Assembly: GCA_004335635.1 (NCBI GenBank)
Contig: QAXH01005002.1
Location: 2,168 to 14,717, forward strand
DNA length: 12,550 nucleotides
Direction of reading: 5' to 3'
Source of the DNA: Chloromonas sp. AAM2
Taxonomy: Eukaryota; Chlorophyta; Chlorophyceae; Chlamydomonadales; Chlamydomonadaceae
Positions 1 to 7,588 of this stretch are shown here, one piece after another (position 1 is the stretch's first letter; every line of letters starts with the position of its first letter). Under the pieces are notes generated by a model, which saw only the letters and a program-made list of their open reading frames with translations, had not been told where the DNA came from and made no database searches. A program made the position numbers and the translations under genes.

Positions 1-231
1 ATCTGCTTGCCGCTGCAGCAGGTCAGCTCTGTATCCATGGTCATCGCGATACCTGTTCCTCATGTGCCCATTGATCTGCTGGCGGTGTCCCTTGTTCCAT
101 GCACTCGCTTTAGCTCGAGCATGAGCCTCTTCGTATGCGGGGTCCAGTTCGCAACGGGCCTTGGTGTAAGCTTGACTCTTGGAGTATCCCTGTGTAAGAT
201 ACTCCTCCCGGAGGACCGCCAGCGATGCCAT
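1..231 (-). CDS. Partial basic Arg/Tyr/Gln-rich protein, runs off the left edge
   Basis: The minus strand is open from position 231 to the window edge with 77 codons and no stop, so the 3' part of the gene is outside. The chosen start is the ATG at 231-229 (MASLAVLREEYL), which has G at +4. The frame also stays open upstream to an ATG at 333-331 (34 codons earlier), so the start could lie there, or this could be an internal exon entered after the CAG near 255. The protein is hydrophilic and helical: YLTQGYSKSQAYTKA, then AYEEAHARAKASAWNKG, then INGHMRNRYRDDHGYRADLL. The spaced Tyr/Arg pattern resembles the basic stretches in front of HNH-type nuclease domains, but no catalytic motif lies inside the window. 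That is only a resemblance, so no function is assigned. Codon use and composition look genuinely coding. Confidence 0.6.
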   Translation of the reverse strand, partial: MASLAVLREEYLTQGYSKSQAYTKARCELDPAYEEAHARAKASAWNKGHRQQINGHMRNRYRDDHGYRADLLQRQAD

Positions 232-838
232 GCGATGTGTGACGAGCAAGCTGGTTATTAAAAGTACATATTTTGTTTCCTGACTGAGCAGCGTGTCCTG
301 GCAAAGAGCAGTCAGCGACAGTAAAGCACGCATTGATGCCGGCTTGCCCGGAGTTATGCGGAGAAATCCTGCACTCCTTGACCAGAAAACCCCAGCATGA
401 AAGTGTGGTTGCTTTGTTTGCAGGGCAGGGTCCTCTGCCTTCACACTTCAATAAAATGGCTGCCCTACACGGCAAAACAGACATCTTGTTGCCGCACCAT
501 TTACCGTGTTTGCAGACAAGAGCAACTGATGTACTCGCACAGAACTGCCTGTCAAAACGGCCTGTTTACCATCCCCCAAAACTAGGTGCTGGCACACTGT
601 GTATGCATAAACCCCTTGGTCTGGATCCACTGAAGAGCGACACTAGCTCTGGTACTTTTAATAGCAACACTGCACCAGGCGTGCCTGCTCTGGCACGCTC
701 TGACACATTTGACGCGCGAAGCCCAACAAAACTTTGTTTTGTTTAGCAAATGGTGGTGCAGCAGCAGCGTGCCACACCTAGGTGTAAAGGTCTTTAACTG
801 ACTTCTTACGGTGCACCACGTGAAGGAAGTCGATACAC
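232..838. other. Stretch without an assignable gene
   Basis: This holds the upstream side of the left-edge minus-strand frame and no convincing exon. A 137-codon plus-strand frame (333-746) crosses it, but it has no recognisable domain, no convincing bias and no splice or polyadenylation context. Three small inverted repeats lie at 679-698, 725-743 and 774-785 and are listed separately. Confidence 0.5.
679..785. repeat. Cluster of three short inverted repeats
   Basis: Three perfect dyads lie within about 107 bases. The first is GCGTGCC (679-685) pairing with GGCACGC (692-698) over a 6-base loop. The second is AACAAAAC (725-732) pairing with GTTTTGTT (736-743) over TTT. The third is the uninterrupted palindrome ACACCTAGGTGT (774-785). 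They could be protein-binding dyads, RNA hairpins or element remnants. Nothing nearby decides which, and some clustering by chance is possible. Confidence 0.45.
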
Positions 839-1077
839 TTAGCTGCAGGTAGGCACGTGTGGGCTGAGAATTGCTTTCCAGCTGGGCACAGCCCTCATGC
901 TGCCAACGCTCAACTTGTTATCTAGTAAGGTTATCATTTCCATCAGTGCCGACCTGGATGCCTTCGCGCAGGATGCCTCCAGGGCCACAAAAAGGGGTTC
1001 CTTTAGGCCTACGGTCAGCATCCTGCGCGAGGAGCCCGGTGTGGCGCCATTGCTTCTTTGGCACGCATATGACGACA
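839..1077. other. Ambiguous coding-like segment, both strands open
   Basis: The plus strand is open from a splice-acceptor-like TTTCCAG (ending at 880) through an ATG at 897 to a donor-like GTAAGG at 1078. It reads LGTALMLPTLNLLSSKV, then SADLDAFAQDASRATKRGSF, then VSILREEPGVAPLLLWHAYD. The minus strand is also open over 839-1021 (EPLFVALEASCAKASRSALM) and starts just inside a good acceptor (CTCGCGCAG, 1034-1026). Purine-first codon bias is symmetric between the two aligned strands and cannot decide. The plus reading stops about 11 bases before the repeat cluster at 1089, so it could be an exon or a gene fragment cut by an insertion. No family was recognised. Confidence 0.25.
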
Positions 1078-1088
1078 GTAAGGATATA

Positions 1089-1200
1089 TGTGAAGGTCTG
1101 CAAGTCCGCTGGTCTCCACGTTTGAAGTCACGGTGCAGCTACTACTGGACAGGGAACCCACCTTCTCACGTGCAGGTCTGTAAATCTGCTGGCCTGCAGG
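1089..1200 (-). repeat. Inverted-repeat arm, left copy
   Basis: Positions 1089-1153 match the reverse complement of 1596-1660 at 54 of 65 bases with no gap. The similarity continues, more loosely, through 1192 against 1562. The core motif is GAAGGTCTGCAAGTC followed by GCTGGTCT, and a second degenerate core sits at 1171-1192. Together with 1562-1680 it frames about 360 bases that carry two further copies of the core. This fits the terminal or subterminal repeats of a small non-autonomous DNA element, though no target-site duplication was identified. Confidence 0.65.
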
Positions 1201-1273
1201 TTCCAAGTCATGAAACACGCACTAGTGAACAGAGATATACCACAACCACAGCTGAAACACGTTAGTGTTGCAT

Positions 1274-1363
1274 CAGACTTGCAGACCTTCACATGAGGTT
1301 GTGGTGTCCCTGTCCGTTGAAAGCTGCAGACCAGCAGACTTGCAGACCTTCACATGAGGTTGT
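1274..1363 (+). repeat. Pair of 29-bp perfect direct repeats
   Basis: The 29 bases at 1274-1302 recur unchanged at 1335-1363, 61 bases apart. Each begins CAGACTTGCAGACC and ends CATGAGGTTGT. The motif is the plus-orientation form of the core found in the arm at 1089-1200 and, with small changes, in the arm at 1562-1680. The intervening bases (TGTCCCTGTCC, then AGCTGCAGACCAGCAG) also resemble the interior of those arms, so the real unit is about 60-80 bases. Confidence 0.75.
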
Positions 1364-1561
1364 TCACATTCCATATTCCACATGGATGCCTTGTTGACAT
1401 AACATAATTTTGGGAGCAGCGTCCTGGTCTGTGCTTTTGATCTTTATCTGCGCCTTCCCTGCTTCGCTGGTTTTGCCTGGAGTGCCCATTGTCATTCTCA
1501 GTTGGACCTGTGTGCGCCTAGACGGACACCAGTTCTGTTGCTGTGAGGATGGGACGATTGG

Positions 1562-1680
1562 CCAGACGTGCAGGCCTCCACAAAGATTGTGATGTCCTGT
1601 CCACTAGTAGCTGCTCAATGGCTTCAGACCAGCAGACCAGCAGACTTGCAGGCCTTCACAAAGGTTGTGGTATCCGTGCC
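1562..1680 (+). repeat. Inverted-repeat arm, right copy
   Basis: Two cores (CAGACGTGCAGGCCTCCACA at 1563-1582 and CAGACTTGCAGGCCTTCACA at 1641-1660) lie about 78 bases apart. They are joined by TGTCC, AGCTGCT and a doubled GACCAGCA. The arm is the inverted partner of 1089-1200. The same strand also continues the direct-repeat series 1274-1302 and 1335-1363. It therefore forms one end of a roughly 590-base repeat structure. Confidence 0.65.
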
Positions 1681-2137
1681 TAGCCGTGCACCAGGACGCC
1701 CAGCAGTGAACGGCCAGCGTAGTTTGAATGTGTTTAAAGCCATATACCAACAGTCAGCTTGTTCTTTTGGCTTGCACCCTGGCGCCAAAAACCTTGCTAT
1801 CATAAACAAAACACGTGGCCCCGTTTTCAGACCTGCAGCTCTCCGGCGCAAGCTTGGATTGCACGCACCTACGAGGTCTCTGAGCCCTTCACACTGGCTT
1901 GCGCTCACTACGACGGTGCTTCAAGGGCCAAGATTTGAGACGGCCCTGTCCAACGGCGACGGTTGGTGAGCTGTAGATGAGCTTTTCCAGGGCTTAAATG
2001 CAAGAAATAGCTGCAGCGCCTGTCAATGCCGCATGGCATGGAGCTCAGGATTGCGGGCTTCTTGGCTTTTCTTTTTTCCTGCCTTGCATGGCTGCCTCTC
2101 TTTGGCATTTGTGTAAGATTGTTGCTTGGTGCTGCAG
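1681..2137. other. Stretch without an assignable gene
   Basis: Frames of about 90-130 codons are open on both strands here (plus 1568-1969, minus 1624-1908). Both start inside or run through the repeat arm, carry no recognisable domain and have no convincing splice signals. They are treated as chance frames. The 3' end of the stretch is a pyrimidine-rich run leading into the acceptor at 2137. Confidence 0.4.
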
Positions 2138-2204
2138 GCGCATGAGTGTGGATTTCTGGCCGACCGCGGTGCAGGAATCCACCGCGACCGCCCAGCCGAG
2201 CGAG
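2138..2204 (+). CDS. Candidate internal exon, function unknown
   Basis: This 67-base segment sits between a good acceptor (TTGGTGCTGCAG, ending at 2137) and a good donor (GTGAGA at 2205-2210). Two frames are open: RMSVDFWPTAVQESTATAQ (ending in phase 0) and AHECGFLADRGAGIHRDRPA (ending in phase 1). The second would join in frame to the segment starting at 2373. The evidence is the splice-site pair and the open frame only. No homology was recognised and no upstream exon or start was found. Confidence 0.3.
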
Positions 2205-2372
2205 GTGAGAGGCTTGCTATGTGCTGGGCTTGCTATGCACAGAAAGCCATGAGTACAAGGCCAACTCTGTGTCTGCTTCCGTGTTGTATCGCAACAGTAA
2301 CAGTAGTGGCTGCACATCTCCATGCCTGTCTATCAGTGCAGAGGGACTGTTGAGAGTGCATGCCCCGTGCAG

Positions 2373-2692
2373 TTGCCTCTAAAGGAGGACTTGTCTATCT
2401 GTATGAATCATGCCATGCATTACGGGTCATGCCTGGCAATCTGCCAAAAGAGGACGTTCTTGCTAACATCAAGCAATTGCCCCAAGGGGAGAGTAAGGGT
2501 ACCTGGATCAGCTTCGTCAACCAGCACTGTGACAACATTTGCTGGGACGGCATTGCAGCCGACGAAGGCGAAGTAACTCAGCGCCGTCAGCTCACAGTTG
2601 GTGTAGCAAGGTGGACGGAACATTCTTCGCCAAGGATGTGCCAAGTGGCCAGCCAGCTGGTCGTTCAGCAACATGCGCAGATGAATTTCTAA
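2373..2692 (+). CDS. Candidate hypothetical coding segment
   Basis: The plus frame is open from an acceptor-like CCCCGTGCAG (ending at 2372) to a TAA at 2690-2692. It also contains an ATG at 2360 just upstream. The translation is soluble-protein-like: SKGGLVYLYESCHALRVMPG, then LPKEDVLANIKQLPQGE, then WISFVNQHCDNICWDGIAAD. A strong donor-like GTAAGG lies inside at 2493-2498, so the exon may end there instead. The opposite strand is also open over 2420-2674 (VVTVLVDEADPGTLTLPLGQ), so strand is not certain. No domain was recognised. Confidence 0.3.
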
Positions 2693-2713
2693 TTCTCAGA
2701 TCTGAAGCCTGAG

Positions 2714-3256
2714 TCATGTCTTATCGGAAACTAATCGATGAGTCAACCGTTGCAGCCCTGCCCTCCGGTTACGCACGTGGTTGTGAATTGACAACGCGAT
2801 GCTAGTGCGTTCCCAAGCCTTGTGCTGCGTCGTTTGTGGATCGTTGTGAATGGCATATAGGTCAGGCCTCGATTGTCGCGCACAATCCGAGCAAACACTT
2901 TTGGAGAACTTTAACACCTGCAAGTACATGTGCGTAGTATGAATCCGATAGCCTGACGTCCCATTTGCACTGGGCAGCGAGGCTGCACTTCTGCCTGGTC
3001 CTTGGGGAAAGATCTTCTGGAGTCAGTACACGTATCTCGGAAAGTTCGTGCTTCTAAAACACTTGGATAACAAGCGCTGCAAACGTCTGGCAAAGTCCTC
3101 GACACCGGTGTTTGTCGTGTCTCCCTGCTGAACCTCTTTGAGGCGGGGAGGGCTCAAGGTGAGGGAGTCCCACATGGTTCCAGAACTGATTCTGGAAGGC
3201 ACAGCGCAGTCTGTCTTGGACGGCACCTCCGCAGCGCTCGCAAGTGTACTTGACAC
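2714..3256 (-). other. Ambiguous minus-strand coding-like region
   Basis: Two pieces read like protein on the minus strand. One is 2714-2918, entered after TACTTGCAG and ending in a stop at 2716-2714 (VLKFSKSVCSDCARQSRPDL, with a C-x2-C pair). The other is 3023-3256 (RLKEVQQGDTTNTGVEDFAR). Over 3054-3256 another frame is open as well and contains the Cys pair CERCGG and later HRCRGLC, which recalls a zinc-binding protein. No single spliced frame linking these could be established. It could be a decayed or multi-exon gene, or chance. Confidence 0.2.
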
Positions 3257-3386
3257 ACCATGATTGCACCCGCGCTGCAGGTCAATTCAGGTCGACCACT
3301 TGGCGCAGCCGCGCAGGGGTTCATGTAATCACCGCCCTTCACGCTTGACTGCGCGCAAGGCCCGTTCACGGGCGTCACAGTTCTAC

Positions 3387-3963
3387 ATGCGAAGTTGCCA
3401 CGACGCGCCGTGGGATCAACGCTGGGCCGAAAGCAATCAAGACCCATGCGCTTTCATGCAGCCAACCGAGCAAGGTGTTTCATGTTCATCGTCCCACAGT
3501 TCATCAGCCTTCCCCCGCCCCACCCACCACCGCAGCTCTTCTGGGACACCAGCTGGGGTCCAGTCACGCACATGGAACGCACATGGAACGTCCCCAGCCG
3601 GGCAACCATTGAGTGAAGCTCAATCCAAGCAAGATGCAGTGGCTCGGCTGCAGCGTGCAGCTCAAGACCTTGTAGGGTCTCTGAGAGCCGCCGCAGCAGC
3701 TGCTCAGCCTGCAGGGCGAGGTTCAGCAGCTGCTGCTGCAGCTGCAGCAGCGGCGGCAGCTGCTGCTGCTGCTATGGCGGCAGCCAAGGCAGCAGGCGGC
3801 CAGCATCACGCAGATTCAGCTGTCTGGAAGCAGCTGCACAGCGTCCTGCCCACTGTGCTAAGGAGCTTCAATGCAAGCGGTGACAGCAAAGTACAGCAGC
3901 CCGCTGCTGGCCGACATGCCACATGGGCTCCAGGGGTATCTTTGCCTGCATGCAACGGCACAG
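3387..3963 (+). CDS. Gln/Ala-rich protein, exon 1
   Basis: In-frame ATGs are at 3387 and 3456. Upstream of 3387 the frame stays open to 3264, so an earlier exon joining through one of several CAG acceptors (for example TCACAG at 3375-3380) is possible. The exon encodes a Ser/His/Pro-rich start, then DAVARLQRAAQDLVGSLRAA (a helix), the Ala run, and AVWKQLHSVLPTVLRSFNAS. It ends ACA G before GTGGGT (3964-3969). Reading straight on would stop at 3996-3998. Confidence 0.7.
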
Positions 3964-6560
3964 GTGGGTGTCAAACTGTGGTCATGTTACTGACTTGAAA
4001 GGCAATGTGTGTGCCAATGCGTGCATGGGAGGAGGCAGGCCGGTCTAGAACGCCAGCCCAGGCTTCGCCTTTTTCTCTGTCAAGCATGGTGGCGCCTGAA
4101 CACAACCGTACCCTTATCCTTCGCATTGCCAGAGGCACATGGGCTTTGCAACAACCTTCTCTCCAGCTTCAGCTCTTTGCTGGTCGATGCATATGCTGCC
4201 AATGCATATGTAGACGTGCACACACTCACTCTGCATTGGAATGCTTTCATGCTGCAGGTGGTGCATCCAGCCTCAACGGCCTAAGAGCTCACCCAGCCGC
4301 ACCCATGACTCACAACAGCTGCACTGTTCCATTATGCGCCGCACCCAGTGCAAGCCCTGATAACCTGCTGGACTCGAGCTGGGACCAGGACATGGACGAA
4401 GCCTGGTGGTGCTGCTCCCCTTCGCCTGACAGGAAGAACGAAGATCTCATGGCAGCAGCCCAGGAAGCCAAGCATGAGTCTGACGGTGGCCACCAGCTGG
4501 ATGGGCATGCAGGCAAGGGCCCAAGCACGTTCCAAGCAGCCGAAGCAGCATGGGCTGTGGCTGCTGCTGCTACTGGTGCTGCTGCTGGTCTACCCGTGCC
4601 GTCAGCACGTGGTGAACTGCAGCAACAGCAACAACAGAAGCAGCATCAGCATGGTAGTTCCCCAGTGCAGCGAAGAACCACTGGCGTAGTGACCACATTG
4701 CACCCGCAACTGCAGCAGCAACAACTGCTACAGCACCATCAGAGCGGTGCAGCAACTCCCATGCAACAGCTGCATGGCAACCAGCATACATGGCAGCAAC
4801 CCAGCCAGCAACAGCCCACGATAGGCCTAGCTGCTGCCATACAGCAGTACCAGCAGCAAGAGCAGCAACAGCAGGAACAGCAGCTGCACAACCAACTCCA
4901 CAGGGCTGGGCTGGCTCCGCTTAAGCTGCCACATGAGCAGCAGCAGCAGCCTGGGAACGGTTGTGTCACCTCTATATTTCGCTACTCCCCGCAGTACCAG
5001 CAACAGCAACAGTACCAGGATAGCCCAGTCACTAGAGGTCAGCAGCAGCACCTGCAGGATTGCCCTGTGGCTTCCTTGCTGCCTCTCCATGCAAACCGTG
5101 TGTGCCACCAACGGCACGCTTCGCTGCCCACGCATCAAAGCATTTTTTCTTCAGCTTCCATGCAGCTTCCACCTGTGTTCGTGCCAGACTGCCCCACCCC
5201 ACAGCAGGCTGCACCAGCACCAGCGCACAGCCACAGGCGTCACGCCAGCTGGGACCCACCCTCCGCCCGCCGCTTGCGAGTGATTGATGTGGGTCCGATG
5301 GAAGCTGATAGCATCTCCACACACTGGATGGATGGATGGTTCCTGCCCCAGGATTCACCAGCACTGAAACCTGGCACACCCTGCATCCATCCCAGCAGCG
5401 GCAACATAGCTGGCAGTAGCGCTGCCAAGGACGGGCCAGTTCACACCGATGCACCCAGGACGCCACACTCAAAGCACTCGCGCAAATTGGCTGCACGTCA
5501 ATCTAACAACAACATCAACTCGCAGCTGTGTAGGCCCATGCACCCTGCACACCAGGCACAGTCACCAGCCCGCTTCTGCAGTGCAGCTGGCAGCCCTGCT
5601 GCTAATCCAGGCACAGAACATGCTTGGAGCAGTTGCTGCAGCAGCAGCTCCGCTGAAGTACTCATCACATCTCGTGGCTCACCGGCTGGCTTGCGTCCCA
5701 TGCCACCACACAGCGGCGATGCTCAGGCACACCGCAGCAGCACAGGCATCCCAGCTGACGCTGCATCGACTGACCCAACCGCTCACGTGATAGAAATGGT
5801 TGAAACCGCACCGCTGGATGCGCCAGCTGCTGCTAGCAAGGGCGGCAACGTGATCGCAGCCGCGCAAAGGCCGTTTAATCACGCTAACCAGAAGGCCTTG
5901 CTGCAGGCCTGGGCTGCACAGATGGCCGCGGTTGAAAAGGAGGGTGGAAAGGCACAGGAAGTGGCTGACCACGCAAATAAGGCAGCCAGCCTGATCAAGG
6001 CAAGTCACTACAAACCAACACAGGTGTTTTCAGTACATCTTGTCTGTCAAAAGGCCATGGGCAGGCCAATCAGCTTGCCACGCTTGCCCTTTCCTATGCA
6101 TAGGATCACACTTTCATCATTGCTTCAAGTGGCCAAGTGTTGATGCTAATGCCAGTCGGTTTTTTCTATGCAACCTGATGTGTCAGATTCACTTCGGTCG
6201 TCCTCGTACTCACTCGTCTCTCACTCACGCATCTCTCACTTACGCACCTCACTCATATTCTACTCAAGCATTATCTCACACTTGTGCGTGCGTTTGCTCC
6301 CGCAGGCTCCCCTACATCCACCATTTGTGGTCTCAACAAGCGCCCCACTACGTTCTACAAAACCCAGTCACACCCCACAGCCAGAGCCACCGCAGGCCGT
6401 GCTGTACAGCCTCACAAAGCCACGCGAAGCTGACCATGCCCCACGTCTCGCAGCCGGCACTGACCTACGCACCGTATGGGACGAGGAAGGCACTGAGGGT
6501 CGGGATCAGGTCGCAGGCAAGGGTGCGGATGTTCTCAACCGCTTTCTCATGCACTGGTAA
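3387..6560 (+). CDS. Three-exon gene for a Gln/Ala-rich low-complexity protein
   Basis: The spliced model joins 3387-3963, 4258-5999 and 6306-6560, giving about 857 residues. Starting at the next in-frame ATG (3456) gives 834. Both junctions keep the frame: phase 1 with GTGGGT...CTGCAG, and phase 0 with GCAAGT...CCGCAG. Features in order are a Ser/His/Pro-rich start, a run of 15 Ala (residues 114-128), a Gln-rich domain (about 313-460), the motifs RHAS (478-481) and RRHAS (519-523), a Ser/Pro/His-rich linker, an amphipathic helix (about 731-773), and a short acidic/basic tail ending FLMHW. No enzyme or DNA-binding domain was recognised. The composition suits a nuclear or RNA-granule scaffold or transcription cofactor, which is inference. 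An additional upstream exon cannot be excluded. No TGTAA signal was found soon after the stop. Confidence 0.75.
3726..3770 (+). repeat. Alanine tract encoded by mixed GCN codons
   Basis: Fifteen consecutive Ala codons use GCA, GCT and GCG in mixed order, followed by Met and three more Ala. Because GCA and GCT runs face each other, the DNA forms alternating complementary blocks around AGCAGCTGCTGCT and could fold back on itself. The mixture of codons argues for selection on the amino acid rather than a recent pure trinucleotide expansion. Confidence 0.85.
3964..4257 (+). other. Intron 1 of the Gln/Ala-rich gene
   Basis: The 294-base intron starts GTGGGT and ends TTTCATGCTGCAG. It carries an in-frame stop if read from exon 1. 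The second exon's frame happens to be open back to 4005, so an unspliced reading would give a false N-terminal extension. Phase 1 on both sides restores the Gly codon. It contains the direct repeat ATGCATATG twice (near 4189 and 4203). Confidence 0.75.
4258..5999 (+). CDS. Gln/Ala-rich protein, exon 2 (Gln-rich core)
   Basis: This is the large central exon. It contains an acidic patch (SSWDQDMDEAWW), the Gln-rich domain, a segment with FRYSPQ, the paired RHAS motifs, the run RRLRVIDVGPMEADSI, Asn/Ser/Pro/His-rich linkers, and the helix KALLQAWAAQMAAVEKEGGK. It ends ATC AAG before GCAAGT at 6000-6005. If that GC donor were not used, the frame would run on to a TGA at 6141-6143 and lose the final exon. 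Confidence 0.8.
4617..5058 (+). repeat. CAG/CAA-rich tract encoding the Gln-rich domain
   Basis: The tract is dense in CAG and CAA codons with short Gln runs (up to six) separated by His, Leu, Tyr and Pro, for example ELQQQQQQKQHQH and YQQQEQQQQEQQLH. The CAG/CAA mixture and interruptions keep the DNA from being a pure trinucleotide repeat. The opposite strand reads as Cys/Ser/Leu-rich frames, which are shadows. Confidence 0.85.
6000..6305 (+). other. Intron 2, likely GC-AG type
   Basis: The 5' site is AAG/GCAAGT, the classic strong form of a GC donor. The 3' site is TTTGCTCCCGCAG ending at 6305. The interior is pyrimidine-rich with degenerate CTCACT repeats (about 6200-6285), as expected of an intron, and not of the compositional type of the flanking exons. 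Phase 0 on both sides joins LIK to APLHPPF in frame. A GTGTTT at 6023 is a weaker alternative donor. Confidence 0.6.
6306..6560 (+). CDS. Gln/Ala-rich protein, exon 3 (C terminus)
   Basis: 84 codons plus TAA (6558-6560). The sequence runs from a Pro/Ser/Thr-rich start to a charged end (AGTDLRTVWDEEGTEGRD, then ADVLNRFLMHW). The Pro-, Ser- and Gln-rich start matches the composition of exon 2, which supports the junction. A GTAATC overlapping the stop could in principle be a weak donor, but no matching downstream exon was seen. Confidence 0.65.
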   Translation, partial: APLHPPFVVSTSAPLRSTKPSHTPQPEPPQAVLYSLTKPREADHAPRLAAGTDLRTVWDEEGTEGRDQVAGKGADVLNRFLMHW

Positions 6561-6743
6561 TCAGTCACGTCATCGACACGAGCACCGCCAGTCTCAGCGA
6601 CCGCAATCTATGCGCTTGGCGAGCCTATGGTTGGCAAGCCTACTGGTAGCCCTACCCTGGGCTTGCCCTGGGCCACCATCGTCGGTATGCCTAAACCGCT
6701 CTGTGATGGCTTGCCGCTGACCACAGGCAGTCCAGCACAACGC

Positions 6744-6797
6744 TTGCTTTCACACAGCAAGTTGCTTTCACACAGCAAGTTGCTTTCACACAGCAAG
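6744..6797 (+). repeat. Three perfect tandem copies of an 18-bp hairpin unit
   Basis: TTGCTTTCACACAGCAAG occurs at 6744-6761, 6762-6779 and 6780-6797 without a mismatch. Each unit can fold, since CTTGCT pairs with AGCAAG over a 7-base loop. The array therefore makes three consecutive hairpins. It lies 180-240 bases after the stop of the Gln-rich gene and could fall in its 3' UTR. Confidence 0.9.
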
Positions 6798-7133
6798 TGA
6801 TCAACATGTGCACTTCTTTTCTGAATTGAAGCAGCTGAACCCGACAAAGGCTCTGCAATATTTTTAGGTGTGGTCTTGTTCAACAAACCAACCTACGCTC
6901 AGTTGGCGTGTCCATGCTGTGAGTTGATGGCGCAACAGATCTGTTGACAATCTGCCCGTACGTCCAAGGCGGCACTGAGCCTTTTCTTTTGAAGCAGCAG
7001 GCTGAGCGTGCCCGGAGCACTTTGATGGCGTGCGATGTTTTGCTGCTGGGAGCGTGTGTGCGCTTCCTTTCAAAGCGTTGACTGCAGTCGGCTTGCCGCG
7101 CCCAAACCATTTGATGGCAGGCAACGCTGAAGC

Positions 7134-7150
7134 TGATTGATTGATTGAGA
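7134..7150 (+). repeat. GATT microsatellite ending TTGATTGATTGAGA
   Basis: A short (TGAT) repeat ending in GAGA. Nearly the same sequence recurs at 8494-8528, so the two copies bracket about 1.35 kb. Simple slippage is the default explanation. Confidence 0.7.
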
Positions 7151-7336
7151 GCGTGCGGGTGAAAGCTTGTGAATAAGGTTGCTATTACACTAGCTGCAGC
7201 CCTCTGATCATTTTCCTGTGTACGTTATGAATTGTACAGCACTGCCACATAGGGCCCAGCAAGCGCCACCCGGCTTGTCAATCATGCCATGGCATGAACT
7301 TTTGCAGCCAATTGCTGCCCTACCCATAGCAAATGG

Positions 7337-7588
7337 TCAACGGCCTCGTAGCTGTAGACAACAAGAATCGGAAGTTGTCAGGCTTTTGTCCACTGGATTC
7401 TGACTTGCCAGCGTGCGATCAATCAGTCCTTGCGGAGCTTGCACTCGTGATGATTGCCCCACCAATGCATGACTTGCGTGGGAGTGACTGAACTGGCGTG
7501 CAATTGAGCGAGCGATTGTGTCCATGATCTGCGTTGCTTCTGGTGAAAGCGCATGAGCAGAATTGTTGCGTGCTTGCCACACATCTCA
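7337..7588 (-). CDS. Candidate C-terminal coding segment, unknown protein
   Basis: The minus frame is open after a TGA near 7589 and ends with TGA at 7339-7337. It reads as a normal soluble protein: VWQARNNSAHALSPEATQIM, then DTIARSIARQFSHSHASHA, then LIDRTLASQNPVDKSLTTSD. There is no ATG in a useful place, so it would have to be a final exon or a gene remnant. VWQARNN recalls the WxxRN motif near the end of some non-LTR retrotransposon polyproteins, but this is too short to rely on. No reverse transcriptase motif was seen upstream. Confidence 0.25.

Larger units (their letters stand above)
6561..7336. other. Stretch without a firm gene
   Basis: The minus strand has open segments at 6864-7124 (basic: MPAIKWFGRGKPTAVNALKG) and 6608-6886. 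The latter's end reads as a Gly/Leu/Pro/Lys pattern (VAQGKPRVGLPVGLPTIG) over a GC-rich imperfect repeat. A donor-like GTAGGT near 6903 and a TATTGCAG near 6857 could splice them, but the intron would be only about 50-60 bases and the frame does not carry over. No known family. The plus strand reading of 6560-6720 is also open. Confidence 0.25.

Noticed and set aside
4005..4257. N-terminal part of the 712-codon plus-strand frame as coding sequence
   Set aside because: It lies in the first intron. A phase-1 GTGGGT...CTGCAG pair joins 3963 to 4258 and links matching low-complexity protein on both sides, whereas this part has different composition.
4310..5701. Minus-strand Cys/Ser/Leu-rich frames opposite the Gln-rich exon
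   Set aside because: They are the reverse reading of CAG/CAA codons and carry no independent signal.
6744..6797. CRISPR-like array
   Set aside because: The 18-bp copies are directly adjacent with no spacers, and the window is eukaryotic.
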